A DNA stretch of 6,045 bases. Origin: SIG653 sp964509125. Lineage in GTDB: Bacteria > Bacillota > Clostridia > Oscillospirales > CAG-382. Positions 5,840-6,045 of the stretch are shown one piece after another (the first letter of the stretch is position 1; every line of letters begins with the position of its first letter). The notes beneath the pieces are model-generated. The model was not told the DNA's origin, did not search any database, and worked only from the letters and a program-made list of their open reading frames with translations. The position numbers and the translations under genes were made by a program. The stretch spans positions 1 to 6,045 of the forward strand of contig CAZDVZ010000062.1 of the NCBI GenBank assembly GCA_964509125.1, in the 5' to 3' direction.

Positions 5840-6045
5840 ATGAGGCAATACAAAGTTTTACTTTTCATTTTGCTTTTATCGATCCTCACGTCAAGCTGTC
5901 AAGGCGGAGAAGATTCTGAGCTGAGTTCATCTTCTGCATCCGATGAAACATCATACGTTTTAAGCGAAGATGTTGCAAGCGAAGATGCTACAAGCGAAGA
6001 TGCTACAAGCGAAGATGCTACAAGCGAAGATGCTACAAGCGAAGA
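5840..6045 (+). CDS. Putative lipoprotein with an acidic SEDAT repeat (3' end outside window)
   Basis: The frame starts at ATG 5840, with GAAAGGA at 5824-5830 nine bases upstream, and stays open to the window edge (68 full codons). The N-terminus is a lipoprotein signal: MRQYK, a hydrophobic run LLFILLLSIL, then TSSC with Cys20 as the lipidated residue. The residues before Cys fit the general lipobox pattern, although Thr rather than Leu stands at -3. After Cys comes a short Gly/Glu/Ser-rich tether (QGGEDSELSSSSASDETSYV in part), then tandem SEDVA/SEDAT pentads that run off the window. By family, the mature protein would be attached to the outer face of the cell membrane; the acidic repeat is probably a spacer. 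No functional domain is visible yet, so the role is unknown; many substrate-binding proteins begin this way, but that is only a possibility. Confidence 0.78.
   Translation, partial: MRQYKVLLFILLLSILTSSCQGGEDSELSSSSASDETSYVLSEDVASEDATSEDATSEDATSEDATSE
5963..6045 (+). repeat. In-frame 15-base tandem repeat, at least 5.5 copies
   Basis: The unit AGCGAAGATGCTACA, coding Ser-Glu-Asp-Ala-Thr, occurs four times without change (5978-6037). It is preceded by one variant copy coding Ser-Glu-Asp-Val-Ala (5963-5977) and followed by a partial copy at the window edge. The total number is unknown because the array is cut. Because the unit is a multiple of three, copy-number change would alter spacer length without shifting the frame. 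Confidence 0.95.

Noticed and set aside
5963..6045. CRISPR-like array
   Set aside because: The units are contiguous 15-base copies with no spacers and are in frame within a coding region.

Overview
The window looks like a chromosomal piece of a moderately low-GC, endospore-forming Firmicute (class Clostridia). The presence of a dockerin and of a BspA-type surface protein suggests an uncultured gut or rumen relative of the Oscillospiraceae/Ruminococcaceae, though this lineage call is inference. Three sporulation genes are recognisable from their proteins: spoVT, spoIVA and a YlmC/YmxH-family PRC-barrel gene. All six genes lie on the + strand. No tRNA, rRNA, CRISPR array, transposase or riboswitch was seen, and no gene-free stretch exceeds about 212 bases.

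Layout: (1) 2-511 is the C-terminal end of a wall-anchored surface protein with an InlB-type repeat and an FPQTG sorting signal, closed by a hairpin terminator (531-562). (2) 672-1214 is spoVT, preceded by a sigma-G-like promoter overlapped by an 18-base near-perfect palindrome and followed by a terminator (1234-1277). (3) 1427-3760 is a secreted protein with about 20 BspA-type (LRR_5) leucine-rich repeats and a C-terminal dockerin-like domain. It has its own near-consensus sigma-A promoter and a strong terminator (3789-3837). (4) 3957-5441 is spoIVA, with a sigma-E-like promoter just upstream, followed after 36 bases by the ylmC/ymxH-family gene (5478-5741), probably in the same transcript. 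(5) 5840 to the window end is the start of a lipoprotein gene with its own sigma-A-like promoter; it runs into an in-frame 15-base tandem repeat cut by the window edge.

Two themes alternate. One is spore formation: SpoVT as late forespore regulator, SpoIVA as coat-basement ATPase, and the PRC-barrel protein of unknown role. The other is the cell surface of the growing cell: a sortase-anchored protein, a dockerin-bearing repeat protein and a lipoprotein. Terminators and separate promoters make most of these independent units, so the mixture looks like accessory surface genes set among core sporulation genes rather than one pathway. I found no convincing new multi-gene system. The best leads are the palindrome over the spoVT promoter, the dockerin-LRR protein with its unusual second calcium loop, and the expandable repeat in the lipoprotein gene.
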